Notes: generated by a model from the letters alone, not told the origin. DNA of 64,000 nt from Thiomicrorhabdus sp. (GCF_963662555.1 NZ_OY759719.1:1508985-1572984), one strand, 5' to 3'. Shown: positions 26,040-35,051, counted from the first letter of the stretch. Numbers and translations: made by a program.

Positions 26040-26198
26040 TTAATAATCCTTATATTTCATTTCAATATTGCATGTTGAATTTTAAGCAATCTATCTTATG
26101 GCAATAAAAAGCCTTAATTGCTTGAAAAATCATGACTTTTGATAAGAAAAAGAAAGCAGTCCTTCATTGTTTGAGTAGTTACGACAGAATTTGTATTT

Positions 26199-26210
26199 AC
26201 CAGGCCAGGT
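26199..26210. repeat. Dispersed motif with one mismatch (ACCAGGCCAGGT)
   Basis: Flanks TTT/AAAT are kept; a T-to-A change breaks the CAGGCCTGG core. Confidence 0.75.
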
Positions 26211-26322
26211 AAATGCAAAATCAAACTGTATTCAAAATTGTGTATTGAAGTGATTTATGGAGTGATTTATGAAGTGGTCAATGAAGAGCTGAATAAATAC
26301 GCTAAAGAACCAGTATCCGTAA

Positions 26323-26376
26323 TCTATATCCATAAACCCATATCCATAACCCCATATCCATAACCCCATATCCATA
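26323..26376 (+). repeat. Tandem repeat, 14-bp unit CCCATATCCATAAC
   Basis: Nearly four units in a row in the gap before the MscS gene. Apart from this and the decayed motif, 26040-26590 holds nothing I can name. Confidence 0.9.
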
Positions 26377-26590
26377 GGCTTGAGTCAATACTGTTCTCGT
26401 TTACGGAATAGTCCAAATTCAGTTTTACCAATCTATGGTTATTTATTAGTATTTGTTAAAGTCGCTTATTTATTAGGTTAAGAGGCTTATTTATTGAGTT
26501 TAATAACGTATTTTAGTGGTGTATCATATCGTTTATAGCCTTAAGAAAATCAGGCTATTTATAAAAATAAATTAGAGGAAAAGTATAGGT

Positions 26591-27424
26591 ATGCAAGATT
26601 TAATAGAAAAATTAAATATAGATCAATATATTCCAGTGGTCTTAGAAGGCTCTACGAATGTATTGTTTGCAGTCTTAATTTTAATTGTTGGCCTCTTTGC
26701 GGCAAACAAAGTAAAAGCGATTATTATTAAAGCAGCTCAAACATATCAAAATTTAGATGACACTTTGTTTAGTTTTTTAGGCAATGTAGCAAAATACATT
26801 ATTTTAGCATTTGTCATTATTGCCGTTTTAAACCGTTTTGGTATACAAACCGCCTCTATTATTGCTTTATTAGGTGCAGCAGGTTTGGCTATTGGTTTAG
26901 CTTTACAAGGTACTTTAACCAACTTGGCAGCTGGAGTGATGTTGCTAATGTTTAGACCTTACAAAGTGGGCGATTTTATTGATGCGGCAGGTAAGTTTGG
27001 TAACGTTACTGAAATAGATTTGTTTACCACTATTTTACAAACGTTTGATAACCAGCAGATTATTATTCCTAATAGTCAGATTTGGGGCAGTCAAATCATT
27101 AACCATTCGCACCATGATATTCGCGGTGTAGACATGACTTTTGGTGTTGCCTATAAAGAAAACACCGACGAAGTGCGTAAAGTGATTAATTCAGTGTTAG
27201 AAAATCACCCCCATATCTTAAAAACGCCGGCTCCTTTTGTTGAAGTATCTACTTTGAATGATAGTTCGGTTGATTTCATTGTTCGTCCGTTCTGTAATGG
27301 AGAACACTATTTTGATGTTTTGTTTACAGTGCCAGAGTTAATTAAAAAGGCATTGGATGAAGCAAATATTGAAATACCTTTCCCGCATCGCAAAATCATT
27401 ATGGCAAAAGAAGGTGAAGAGTAA
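26591..27424 (+). CDS. Small-conductance mechanosensitive channel (MscS family)
   Basis: 277 residues, close to E. coli MscS. Three membrane helices: about 20-43, 60-80 and the pore helix about 92-125 with the Gly/Ala-packed LLGAAGLAIGLALQGTLTNLAAGVML and its FRPYKVGDFI junction, the MscS signature. The soluble beta domain and C-terminal cage follow (to about 270). The channel opens on osmotic down-shock to release solutes. ATG follows AGAGGAAAAGTATAGGT. It is monocistronic, between a repeat-rich gap and a large inverted repeat that may end transcription. Confidence 0.95.
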   Translation: MQDLIEKLNIDQYIPVVLEGSTNVLFAVLILIVGLFAANKVKAIIIKAAQTYQNLDDTLFSFLGNVAKYIILAFVIIAVLNRFGIQTASIIALLGAAGLAIGLALQGTLTNLAAGVMLLMFRPYKVGDFIDAAGKFGNVTEIDLFTTILQTFDNQQIIIPNSQIWGSQIINHSHHDIRGVDMTFGVAYKENTDEVRKVINSVLENHPHILKTPAPFVEVSTLNDSSVDFIVRPFCNGEHYFDVLFTVPELIKKALDEANIEIPFPHRKIIMAKEGEE

Positions 27425-27546
27425 TTGAATTCAATATGATGACACCTAAGTCCATGTTGATTATTGTAAGTAACTCATTGAAATATTTATCTATTATTTA
27501 TTTTTAGATTAATGTTTTAATCACGAGTATTAAAAATTCTTTTCCA

Positions 27547-27585
27547 TTTTACCAGGCCTGTATATTCTTTACAGGCCTGGTAAAA
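27547..27585. repeat. Two facing 11-mer motifs forming a 16-bp perfect hairpin
   Basis: ACCAGGCCTGT (27551-27561) and ACAGGCCTGGT (27571-27581) face each other. With flanks the arms are 16 bp, perfectly complementary, with a 7-base loop TATTCTT. It lies about 125 bases after mscS. It could act as a terminator or barrier though no long T-run follows. Confidence 0.93.
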
Positions 27586-27759
27586 TCCATGCAAAATGTT
27601 GTAAACCGTTTTTATTTTGTACATAAAATCTAGCCAAAAAAGTTGATTGAAAAATGATTATAGAATTTGCCTGGTTTGCATAAGTTAAAGTAATTGGAAT
27701 ACCGTATTTTTATAGGCTAATCTGCTTTAGACATCCGTTTTTAATCTACCTAGGAGAGC

Positions 27760-28275
27760 ATGATTATGTCTTTATCTCGAGCTGCTTTTTTGCAACTTTT
27801 ATTTACCTTTTTTGTTTTAACTTTTTCAATGCCAAGTTCTGCTGAAGCTTTAAATAATAAAGAAGCCATGCAGGGTCTAAAAAGCATGCACGTTATTTAT
27901 GATATTCGTAAATCTAATCCCAATATGATGCTGGTTTATTTAAAAGGGATTGAATCTAACCGAACCAACTTAATTAAAGAGGGCGTGGAACCTCATCAGA
28001 GAATCATATTTATTGCTAAAGCCGTTAAGTTTATTACCACCGAGCCTTCTGAAGAAGTTGCAATGGAATATGGTCCAGTTTTAAAAGAAGTGGCTGCACA
28101 AATAGCACGTTTAAATAAACTGGGTGTCAAAATGGAGGTTTGTTCTGCCGCTACCGCCGCTTTTGGTGTAGATAATGCAACGATTTTGCCTGGTATTAAA
28201 GTGGTACGTTCTGGATTTTTATCTGTAATGGGCTGGCAAGCGCAAGGTTACCAATTAGTGCCAGTGTATGATTAG
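27760..28275 (+). CDS. Secreted DsrE-family protein
   Basis: 171 residues. Signal peptide about 1-28 (ends MPSSAEA). The rest has the DsrE/F-like alternating fold: HVIYDIRKSNPNMMLVYLKGIESN, RIIFIAKAVKFIT, and a late motif LGVKMEVCSAATAAFGV with one conserved Cys before the ILPGIKVV segment. Members of this group are sulfur-trafficking or sulfur-oxidation accessories; the exported ones are poorly characterised. A second, divergent copy is at 47486. Start: AGGAGAGC before ATG; two in-frame ATG lie three codons apart. Confidence 0.85.
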   Translation: MIMSLSRAAFLQLLFTFFVLTFSMPSSAEALNNKEAMQGLKSMHVIYDIRKSNPNMMLVYLKGIESNRTNLIKEGVEPHQRIIFIAKAVKFITTEPSEEVAMEYGPVLKEVAAQIARLNKLGVKMEVCSAATAAFGVDNATILPGIKVVRSGFLSVMGWQAQGYQLVPVYD

Positions 28276-28366
28276 TTTTGGATAGAAATATTCTTCAAAA
28301 AATCACTAAAAAAATAATTAAAAAATTTGTATAAAAAAGAAAACCACTTTTTTAAATTAAATTTAT

Positions 28367-28389
28367 AGCCTGCATTTGCAGGCTTTTTT
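28367..28389 (+). terminator. Terminator of the DsrE gene
   Basis: AGCCTGCA TT TGCAGGCT followed by T-run. Confidence 0.93.
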
Positions 28390-28457
28390 ATATTTATGAT
28401 TTATTTAGGCGTTAATTCATTGATAATGAAGCTACATAAAAATAGATTGGAATATAA

Positions 28458-28931
28458 ATGCTTAATATAGAAATCCCAGGAAATAACCAACTTACTTTAG
28501 AGCACCTAGTTTTAGACTATAACGGCACCATTGCTTGTGATGGTTTGATTAAAACAGGGGTTCTCTCTAAATTGCAGGCTTTGTCAGAAAAATTGCAGAT
28601 TCATGTGATTACAGCCGATACTCATGGATCGGTTCATGAGGCTTGTTCAGGTGATTTTATTAAAATTCATGTGATTGAAAAAAGTCACCAAGATAAACAA
28701 AAACAGAATTACATTGAGCAACTTCAAGCCAAAACTTGCATAGCTGTTGGTAATGGGTTTAATGATGCCTTTATGCTTAAAGAGGCGGCTCTAGGAATTG
28801 TTGTTATGCAAGAAGAGGGCTGTGCGACCAAAACCCTTATGGCCAGTGATTTAGTGTTTACCTCTATTGAAGATGTTTTGGATTCCTTGCTGCAACCTAA
28901 ACGAATTATTGCCTCCCTAAGAAATGGATGA
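28458..28931 (+). CDS. HAD-family hydrolase, soluble P-type-ATPase-like (COG4087)
   Basis: 157 residues. VLDYNGTIACDG carries the HAD nucleophile, but as DYNGT, as in the COG4087 group related to the P domain of P-type ATPases. Motif II is ITADTHGS and the acidic motif is VGNGFNDAFMLKEAALGI. No cap domain and no membrane helix. Likely a cytoplasmic phosphatase, substrate unknown. Start ATG lies 8 bases after TGGA. After the stop come loose ACAAAGAAA repeats and a dispersed palindrome. Confidence 0.88.
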   Translation: MLNIEIPGNNQLTLEHLVLDYNGTIACDGLIKTGVLSKLQALSEKLQIHVITADTHGSVHEACSGDFIKIHVIEKSHQDKQKQNYIEQLQAKTCIAVGNGFNDAFMLKEAALGIVVMQEEGCATKTLMASDLVFTSIEDVLDSLLQPKRIIASLRNG

Positions 28932-29017
28932 TAAAAACCGCTAAATAAAGAGACTGCAAAACAAAGAAACAGCTAAACAAAGAAAATCTTTAACAAAGAA
29001 AAATAAAAAACAAATTT

Positions 29018-29029
29018 ACCAGGCCTGGT
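29018..29029. repeat. Dispersed palindrome ACCAGGCCTGGT
   Basis: Between convergent HAD and helicase genes; left flank TTT, right flank GTCG. Confidence 0.93.
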
Positions 29030-29082
29030 GTCGCCACTTTTAAAGAGGTTGGTAAATTTTGTTTAAATGTAAAAAATTTAAC

Positions 29083-30258
29083 TTATTTTGAGCCACGATA
29101 ATTAAGTATCGAAATAGGAACCACTTTTTTAACCGGAAACCCTTCAATCTCTTTACGTTGAATAATGTGTCCTAACAGGCTTTCTATAGCACACAGGTTT
29201 TTAAAATCGTCTTTTGAAACAAATGAGATTGCTTCACCTGAATTACCAGCACGGCCTGTACGACCAATTCTGTGAATGTAATCTTCTGCCGGGTAAGGTA
29301 AGTCATAATTAATTACGCGGCTGAGATCTTCAATATCAATTCCACGAGCCGCAATGCCTGTGGCAATTAAAAAAGCCAATTTACCGGATTTAAAGTCTGC
29401 TAAGACTTTTTCGCGAGAGCCTTGGCTTCTTCCACTGTGAATGGCCTCTGCTTTAATGCCACGCTTTGCTAATTGCTCTACTAATTTTGCCGCAGAATGT
29501 TTTTTCTCTACAAAAATCAGTGCCTGATTCCATTGTTGCTCTTTAATCAAATGGCTTAATAAAGCGGATTTTTTATCTTTATCTACGGTGATTAACCATT
29601 GGTTAATTTTAGGTGCGGCTTTCTTTTTTGGTGATACAGAAATTTCTGCAGCATCATCGTACACCGTGTCAGCTAGGTAACGTACATCATCCGTTAAAGT
29701 TGCAGAAAAGAGTAGACTTTGGCGGTCACCTGGTAAGCGGTCAATGATTTTATTAAGATCGTCAATAAAACCCATATCCAGCATTCTATCGGCTTCATCT
29801 AATACTAAAAATTCTAAATCATCAAAATACAGATCACGTTGATAAGCTAAATCCAACAATCTGCCTGGAGTGGCGACCAAAATATCAACGCCTTTTTCTA
29901 GTTGCTGTTTTTGTGGCTGAGAAGCGACACCTCCATAAACAGCCAGAGAACAGAGATTGAGATTTTTTGCATACTGCTTAACATTGGCTTCAACCTGTAC
30001 CGCAAGTTCGCGTGTAGGTACTAGAATTAATGCACGAATAGACTTTGAACGCAGTTCTTCATTAGTATTTAATTTTTCTAATAGAGGCAAAACAAAGCTG
30101 GCTGTTTTTCCTGTGCCGGTTTGTGCTGCAGCCACTAAATCTTTACCCGATAAAATAATCGGTATTGCCTGTTTTTGAATATCTGTAGGGGTTTTATAAC
30201 CAAGTTCAGAGATAGCTTGTAAAAGGGGATCACTTAATCCAAGTTGTGAAAATGACAT
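29083..30258 (-). CDS. DEAD-box RNA helicase, RhlE-like
   Basis: 391 residues. All helicase motifs are visible: Q motif near 1-26 (FSQLGLSDPLLQAISELGYKTPTDIQKQAI), AQTGTGKT (about 45-52), PTRELA, TPGR, DEAD (about 153), SAT, then in domain 2 the segments ATGIAARGID and HRIGRTGRAG. The short C-terminal tail is slightly basic. It unwinds short RNA duplexes, probably in ribosome assembly or mRNA decay. Between RhlE and SrmB types, length and the FSQLGL start favour RhlE. A hairpin terminator was not found downstream. Confidence 0.93.
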   Translation of the reverse strand: MSFSQLGLSDPLLQAISELGYKTPTDIQKQAIPIILSGKDLVAAAQTGTGKTASFVLPLLEKLNTNEELRSKSIRALILVPTRELAVQVEANVKQYAKNLNLCSLAVYGGVASQPQKQQLEKGVDILVATPGRLLDLAYQRDLYFDDLEFLVLDEADRMLDMGFIDDLNKIIDRLPGDRQSLLFSATLTDDVRYLADTVYDDAAEISVSPKKKAAPKINQWLITVDKDKKSALLSHLIKEQQWNQALIFVEKKHSAAKLVEQLAKRGIKAEAIHSGRSQGSREKVLADFKSGKLAFLIATGIAARGIDIEDLSRVINYDLPYPAEDYIHRIGRTGRAGNSGEAISFVSKDDFKNLCAIESLLGHIIQRKEIEGFPVKKVVPISILNYRGSK

Positions 30259-30626
30259 AAAAACCTCAGGGTTATAAAGAATGACTAGGCCGCTTTTGTT
30301 AATGAGAAAGGGCTTGAAGAGTTAGACTTAAATTAAAGGGAGTGATTTGAGTAGAGTTATAAAAAGGCATTATAGAGCAAGCCCGTCATAAATGATTTTT
30401 TTAGCATTTTATTTGATTTTATTTTTTGTGATATTTACCAGGTTTTATCGTTAAGCAAAATTGATTGAAAATATTGAAAAACCCTATTGGATGTATTGAA
30501 GAACCCTATTGGTATTTAGCAAGTTTTTGAGCTGTAATGAATTAACGTTTAATTTTAAGGGTTCTAAAAATCCTTTTAGTAAGCGGTTTTTTAACAAAAA
30601 CACTTAAACTTAAGTTTGGAAGAGTT
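30259..30626. other. Divergent promoter region, helicase and parA
   Basis: AT-rich. It contains one half motif (TTTACCAGG at about 30434) and the direct repeat AACCCTATTGG twice (about 30480-30512). No gene seen. Confidence 0.5.
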
Positions 30627-31259
30627 ATGTCTGCACATGTATTTGCTATTGCGAACCAAAAGGGTGGAACAGGTAAAACTACGCTAAGTATGAATTTTGC
30701 GGCGGGCTTATCTCAACGCGGTAGAGTATTACTGATTGATGCCGATCCTCAAGGGTCAGCAGTGCAGTGGAGTAATATGGCTGCTGAGGACAAACCTTTT
30801 CCTGTATCGGTTATCTCTGTTGGTGGTCATTTAGTTCGTGAAGTTGAACGGTTCGCTAAAGATTATGATTTTGTGGTAATTGATTGCCCACCAACGTTAG
30901 AAACTGGCGTAATGCAGTTAGCCATGCAAGTCTCTAAAACGGTCTTAATTCCTGTACTGCCGTCGCCTGTAGATTTATGGGCGAGTATTCGTATTATAGA
31001 AGCCATTGAGCAAGCTAAGATTAAAAATCGTCAGTTGCAACCTTATATCGTGGTCAATCAGTTAGAACCACGCAGTGCTTTATCAAGTGCAATGAAAGAG
31101 GCATTAGATGAATTTGATATTACCGCATTAAAAAATGGCATAAGGCGTCGTGCGGTTTATCGTAATGCAGCGGTGGATGGATTAAGTGTTTATTGCGTTG
31201 GAAAGCGTGGTGAACCTGCCGTAGAGGAAATAAATGAAATCATTGGAGAGTTATTATGA
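30627..31259 (+). CDS. ParA/MinD-family positioning ATPase
   Basis: 210 residues, small for ParA and lacking the N-terminal DNA-binding extension of plasmid ParA. Deviant Walker A KGGTGKTT (residues 12-19), Walker A' DADPQGSAVQW, Walker B VVIDCPPTLE. Known for the family: ATP-dependent dimer binding to nucleoid DNA, used to position plasmids, carboxysomes or chemosensory clusters. No ParB or parS follows. Instead its last codons overlap (ATGA-type) the start of a disordered basic protein ending in RVWPD. That recalls McdAB pairs of proteobacteria, though no carboxysome gene is visible here. Confidence 0.9.
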   Translation: MSAHVFAIANQKGGTGKTTLSMNFAAGLSQRGRVLLIDADPQGSAVQWSNMAAEDKPFPVSVISVGGHLVREVERFAKDYDFVVIDCPPTLETGVMQLAMQVSKTVLIPVLPSPVDLWASIRIIEAIEQAKIKNRQLQPYIVVNQLEPRSALSSAMKEALDEFDITALKNGIRRRAVYRNAAVDGLSVYCVGKRGEPAVEEINEIIGELL

Positions 31260-31564
31260 CTAATACAACAACAGGTTCTAAATTAGCTCAAAGTGTTCGT
31301 CGAGCAAAAGACAATAAAACGACTGATGAAAATACGGTCGAAGAAACACCAAAAGCGACCACTACAAGCCAGCCAAAAGCAACAACCAAGAGAGTTGCCA
31401 AGAAGCCTACGGCTAAGACTGCAACTAAAACAACAACTAAACCAGCTGAGAAAACAACAGCAAAAACAACGACAACCACCAAAACCGCTTCAAGTAGTGG
31501 TTCTCAAAAACAAACGACTGAAACTGTAACGAGAATGCCATCAAATAGAGTGTGGCCTGATTAA
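31256..31564 (+). CDS. Disordered Lys/Thr-rich partner of the ParA ATPase (McdB-like candidate)
   Basis: 102 residues, about half Lys and Thr, with repeats such as KTTTKPAEKTTAKTTTT and no hydrophobic core, so intrinsically disordered. The N-terminus (SKLAQSVRRAKDNK) is basic and helical and the C-terminus is MPSNRVWPD, with a single Trp three residues from the end. The start overlaps the parA stop by four bases, so the two are translationally coupled. As I recall, alpha-McdB proteins are disordered with a conserved C-terminal Trp. The match is to layout, not to aligned sequence. It might be the activator of the ATPase. Confidence 0.8.
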   Translation: MTNTTTGSKLAQSVRRAKDNKTTDENTVEETPKATTTSQPKATTKRVAKKPTAKTATKTTTKPAEKTTAKTTTTTKTASSSGSQKQTTETVTRMPSNRVWPD

Positions 31565-31622
31565 CAAGTAGGTAAGTTGTAAAGAATTAAATGGCCGTTT
31601 TGTATTGAGTTAGGAGTTTTAA

Positions 31623-31934
31623 GTGGTTAAAAGTTACGATGATGTTTATAAAGTAGTTGAGGCTGCTGTTAATGCTTATATGCAAAAACAAGATTCTACA
31701 GAAATTGCGTTTGAAATTAACGACAATGGTTCTTGTACGATTGTGAATAAGCAAAACCGTAAAAAGTTTGTGTTGATGTTTGCACAATTTGCGGATGAAT
31801 TTAAAGTAGGGTTTGCCTTTTATGAACCCGATGAGTTGGGTAATATTGATAGCCCAGAGTGGATTGAAGACACTTTTAATTATGACTTTAATGAAAAGTT
31901 TGTGACTACATTGATTACAGAGCATTTAATTTAA
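31623..31934 (+). CDS. Small acidic protein after the parA pair, unknown
   Basis: 103 residues from a GTG start with TAGGAG six bases upstream. Acidic and mixed alpha-beta (NDNGSCTIVNKQNRKKFVLMFAQFADEFKVGFAFYEP). No membrane helix or known motif. The 58-base gap after the disordered protein without a terminator suggests a shared transcript. It might be cargo-linked or unrelated. A terminator follows at 32057. Confidence 0.7.
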   Translation: MVKSYDDVYKVVEAAVNAYMQKQDSTEIAFEINDNGSCTIVNKQNRKKFVLMFAQFADEFKVGFAFYEPDELGNIDSPEWIEDTFNYDFNEKFVTTLITEHLI

Positions 31935-31970
31935 TTTTTTGAACTAAATAATTCCCAAACAATAGAATTT

Positions 31971-31981
31971 ACAGGCCTGGT
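31971..31981. repeat. Dispersed motif, 11-mer form (ACAGGCCTGGT)
   Basis: Left flank TTT kept; right flank AGTC. A GCGGG terminator follows 75 bases on. Confidence 0.85.
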
Positions 31982-32056
31982 AGTCTGGTCAGTCGAGTAA
32001 GGTTTATACGAGTAAGATCCATAATGGATTGGCTTTATAAATCGTTGCACAATAGC

Positions 32057-32091
32057 ACCCGCTAAACGTTTAGTTTATGCGGGTTTTTTAT
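32057..32091 (+). terminator. Terminator of the parA cluster
   Basis: ACCCGCTAAAC pairs with GTTTATGCGGGT (one bulge), then six T. Confidence 0.85.
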
Positions 32092-32188
32092 TTGTTTTAT
32101 GTGTGTTTATTTTCTGGACAAAAATGAAGTATAGTATTTTATTTGCACTGTTTTAGTTGCTTTAGTTTTTTAGTAAGGGGGTTATTTG

Positions 32189-32845
32189 ATGAATTTAGTT
32201 GAGATTGCTCAAAAGCGTTATGCCACAAAGAAATTTGATGCCAGCAAACGTATAGCAGATGAAGATTTTGAGCAGATTAAAGAGTTGTTGAGATTTAGCC
32301 CTTCTAGTGTTAACTCTCAACCTTGGCACTTTATTATCGCCGATAACATAGAAGCCAAAAAAAGACTGACCAAAGGCACACAGGGTGTTTATGGTGCCAA
32401 TGAATCTAAGGTGTTAGATGCTTCTCATGTTATTTTGTTCTGTTCTAAAACTGAAATGAGTGACGACTATTTGCAGCACTTGTTAGCAAATGAAGATAAG
32501 GATGGACGTTTTCCTCAGCCAGAAAACAAAGAGTTGGCTGGTAAGGTAAGAACCTTTTATGCGGATTTGCATAGAAAGGAATTAAACGACACGCAAAGTT
32601 GGATGGAAAAACAGGTTTATCTAAATATGGGCACAATTCTATTAGCGGCTGGCGTGTTAGGGATTGATGCAGTGCCCATTGAAGGTATTGATATAGCAGT
32701 AATGAATAAAGAGTTTGGCCTAAATGAAAAAGGCTACACTGCAGTGGCTATTATTGCTTTGGGGTATCGTCATGAAGACGATTTTAACGCGGCATTACCA
32801 AAATCTAGATTGCCAGAAGAAGACGTTTTTACCGTCTTAAAATAA
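32189..32845 (+). CDS. Oxygen-insensitive NAD(P)H nitroreductase (NfsB-like)
   Basis: 218 residues from ATG 32189, which has AAGGGG 8 bases upstream; a TTG one codon earlier is less likely. The N-terminus RYATKKFDASKRI and RFSPSSVNSQPWHFIIAD carry FMN contacts of the NfsB type. The segment GIDAVPIEGID and the C-terminal VAIIALGYRHEDD also match. A homodimeric flavoprotein reducing nitroaromatics and quinones in the cytoplasm. Monocistronic, with its own terminator. Confidence 0.93.
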   Translation: MNLVEIAQKRYATKKFDASKRIADEDFEQIKELLRFSPSSVNSQPWHFIIADNIEAKKRLTKGTQGVYGANESKVLDASHVILFCSKTEMSDDYLQHLLANEDKDGRFPQPENKELAGKVRTFYADLHRKELNDTQSWMEKQVYLNMGTILLAAGVLGIDAVPIEGIDIAVMNKEFGLNEKGYTAVAIIALGYRHEDDFNAALPKSRLPEEDVFTVLK

Positions 32846-32857
32846 ATCTTAATACAA

Positions 32858-32887
32858 GGCTGGTTAACAAAACCAGCCAGTTTTTTT
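32858..32887 (+). terminator. Terminator of the nitroreductase gene
   Basis: GGCTGGTT/AACCAGCC stem, AG, then seven T. Confidence 0.88.
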
Positions 32888-33162
32888 AAGTAGAAAACTA
32901 CTTTTAATTACTTGATCAATAAGTCTTTATTTATAATTCAACCTTAATTTTATTAAAGTTGCTTACCCATTTTTGTACTTACTTTTTTTAGCTTGTCTGT
33001 TTTAGTGCTTTTTGCACCATATTTTATATAAGAATCTACTAATCCTTATCTTTTATAATTAAGTTTAAATAATAACTAATTGTTAATACAGTGTATGTGT
33101 TTATCGGTATTATTCTTGCTTATAATGCTTAATTTTATTGCTAAATTTTTGATTGAGTATTT

Positions 33163-34995
33163 ATGAATATAGAGCTCTTGGATACGTTATGGGTGTTGTT
33201 GAGTGCGATTTTGGTCGCACTAATGCAACCAGGTTTTACAGCTTTAGAAGCAGGGCAAACACGAGCTAAAAACTCGATATCTACAGCAATTAAAAATTTA
33301 AGCGATTTTTTAATTTCTTTTATCATCTTTATTTCCTTCGGTGCGAGTTTAATGCTGGGTTCAACCAGTAATGGCTGGTATGGATGGAACCATCTATTTT
33401 TCTACAATGATGATTTACAAGACATTGTGTATGTTTTGTTTCAGGCGATGTTTGCCTCAACTGCGGTAACCATTATCTCTGGTGCTATTGCTGAAAGAAG
33501 TCGTTATTCCACCTATCTATTGATTGCCGTTTGGATTTCATTAGTGATTTACCCTATTCAAGCTCATTGGATTTGGAATGAGAGCGGCTGGTTAGCCCAG
33601 TTAGGGTTTGTGGATTTTGCAGGTTCAACCGTAGTGCACTCTGTTGGTGGTTGGGCGGCACTTGCCGCTATTATGGTTATTGGCCCGCGTTTAGGGCGCT
33701 TTGAGCTGAGTAATGGTTTTGAAAAATCAAATTTAGCATTTAGTGCTTTGGGTGTTTTTCTTATTTGGTTGGGCTGGATAGGCTTTAATGGAGGCAGTAT
33801 GCTTACATTAAACCAGCAAACAGCGATGGTTATTTTAAATACGCTTATTGCTGGTGCTGTGGGAGGATTAGCTGGGTTGGTGTATAGTCGTTTGAGTCGT
33901 GGTTATTACGATGTTGGCAGTATTATGCATGGTATTCTTGCAGGCCTGGTCTGTATTACCGCCAACGCAAACTTGGCTCAACCTATAGATGCTTTTTTGA
34001 TTGGTATTGTGGGTTATCTTTCTTATGAATTGGGTTGTTATGTTCTTATTAGGCTTAAATTGGATGATGCCATAGAGGCGATTCCTGTTCACCTTTTTGC
34101 TGGTATCAGCGGAACCATTGCAGTGGCTTTTTTCTATCCAGCAGATCAATTTTTACATCAATTAGAGATTCAATTTATGGGGGTGATAGCGGTAGGGGTT
34201 TTTGCTTTTTCAATCACTTATCTGTTTTTAAAAATCGCTAATAAATTTATGCCTTTAAGAGCAAGTGAAGCAGATGAAATCATTGGTATGAATATAAGTG
34301 AGCACAAGGCATCAAACTCTATGCATGACTTAGCACAGATGATGCATATGCAAGCTAAATCTCAAGATTTTAACCAAAAAATCTCTGTTGAACCTTATGC
34401 TGACGCCGCTTTAATCGCAGAGTTTTATAACAATGTCACCAGTGCATTTAATAAGTTAACCAATGAGAACGAAGGCTTAATTAAAGAAATTGAATACCGA
34501 GCAAACTATGACCAGCTTACGGGAGTACCTAAGCGTAATCTCTTGTTTACGGAGATTGAAAAGGCCATAGTTCATCTTGAAATTGAACCTAAAGTTCATG
34601 GTTTGTTATTTATTGATTTAGATGGTTTTAAACAGGCTAATGATGAATTTGGCCATGATGCAGGAGATGAGATTTTAAAAATTGTGGCTGCACGTATAAA
34701 GTCTATATTAAGGGTTGACGATATGGTTGCCCGTTTTGGTGGAGATGAATTTGTGGTTTTGGTGTTAGATGTTAAAAATGAAACGAATGTTGGAAACCTA
34801 ACCGAAAAACTAATGAGTGCAATTCGTGAGCCCATTTTAACCTCAGAAAAAAAGTTAATAAATGTGGATAGTTCAGTAGGTTTAAAGGTGTTTGATGAGA
34901 AAAACAAAATGGGCGTGGCTGAGCTAATTAAAGAAGCTGATTCTGCAATGTATGTTGCCAAAAGAAGAGGCAAAGGCACTTGGGTTTTAGCCTAA
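33163..34995 (+). CDS. Ammonium transporter (Amt) fused to a GGDEF domain
   Basis: 610 residues. Residues 1-365 are an Amt channel with eleven helices: QPGFTALEAGQTRAKN, and both pore histidines in STVVHSVGGWAAL (near 160) and IPVHLFAGISGT (near 310). A linker of about 75 residues leads to a GGDEF domain (about 440-608) with RFGGDEF near 525 and an I-site RVDD five residues before it, so the cyclase should be active and product-inhibited. Known parallel: Amt fused to a histidine kinase as an ammonium sensor. The fusion suggests ammonium is read out as cyclic di-GMP. No glnK is adjacent. Confidence 0.95.
   Translation: MNIELLDTLWVLLSAILVALMQPGFTALEAGQTRAKNSISTAIKNLSDFLISFIIFISFGASLMLGSTSNGWYGWNHLFFYNDDLQDIVYVLFQAMFASTAVTIISGAIAERSRYSTYLLIAVWISLVIYPIQAHWIWNESGWLAQLGFVDFAGSTVVHSVGGWAALAAIMVIGPRLGRFELSNGFEKSNLAFSALGVFLIWLGWIGFNGGSMLTLNQQTAMVILNTLIAGAVGGLAGLVYSRLSRGYYDVGSIMHGILAGLVCITANANLAQPIDAFLIGIVGYLSYELGCYVLIRLKLDDAIEAIPVHLFAGISGTIAVAFFYPADQFLHQLEIQFMGVIAVGVFAFSITYLFLKIANKFMPLRASEADEIIGMNISEHKASNSMHDLAQMMHMQAKSQDFNQKISVEPYADAALIAEFYNNVTSAFNKLTNENEGLIKEIEYRANYDQLTGVPKRNLLFTEIEKAIVHLEIEPKVHGLLFIDLDGFKQANDEFGHDAGDEILKIVAARIKSILRVDDMVARFGGDEFVVLVLDVKNETNVGNLTEKLMSAIREPILTSEKKLINVDSSVGLKVFDEKNKMGVAELIKEADSAMYVAKRRGKGTWVLA
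33941..33950. repeat. Intragenic dispersed 10-mer CAGGCCTGGT in amt-GGDEF
   Basis: Read in frame as A-G-L-V with codons GGC CTG GTC, within a membrane helix. Confidence 0.85.
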
Positions 34996-35051
34996 ATAAA
35001 TCACTAAATTTATATTTATCCTAATCTTTATTGAGTATTAAATAACATTTT

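Noticed and set aside
26323-26376. CRISPR array
   Set aside because: The 14-bp units are contiguous with no spacers.
31587-31925. Minus-strand frame across the 31623 gene
   Set aside because: It mirrors the plus-strand gene, which has a proper ribosome site and acidic globular composition; the mirror has neither.
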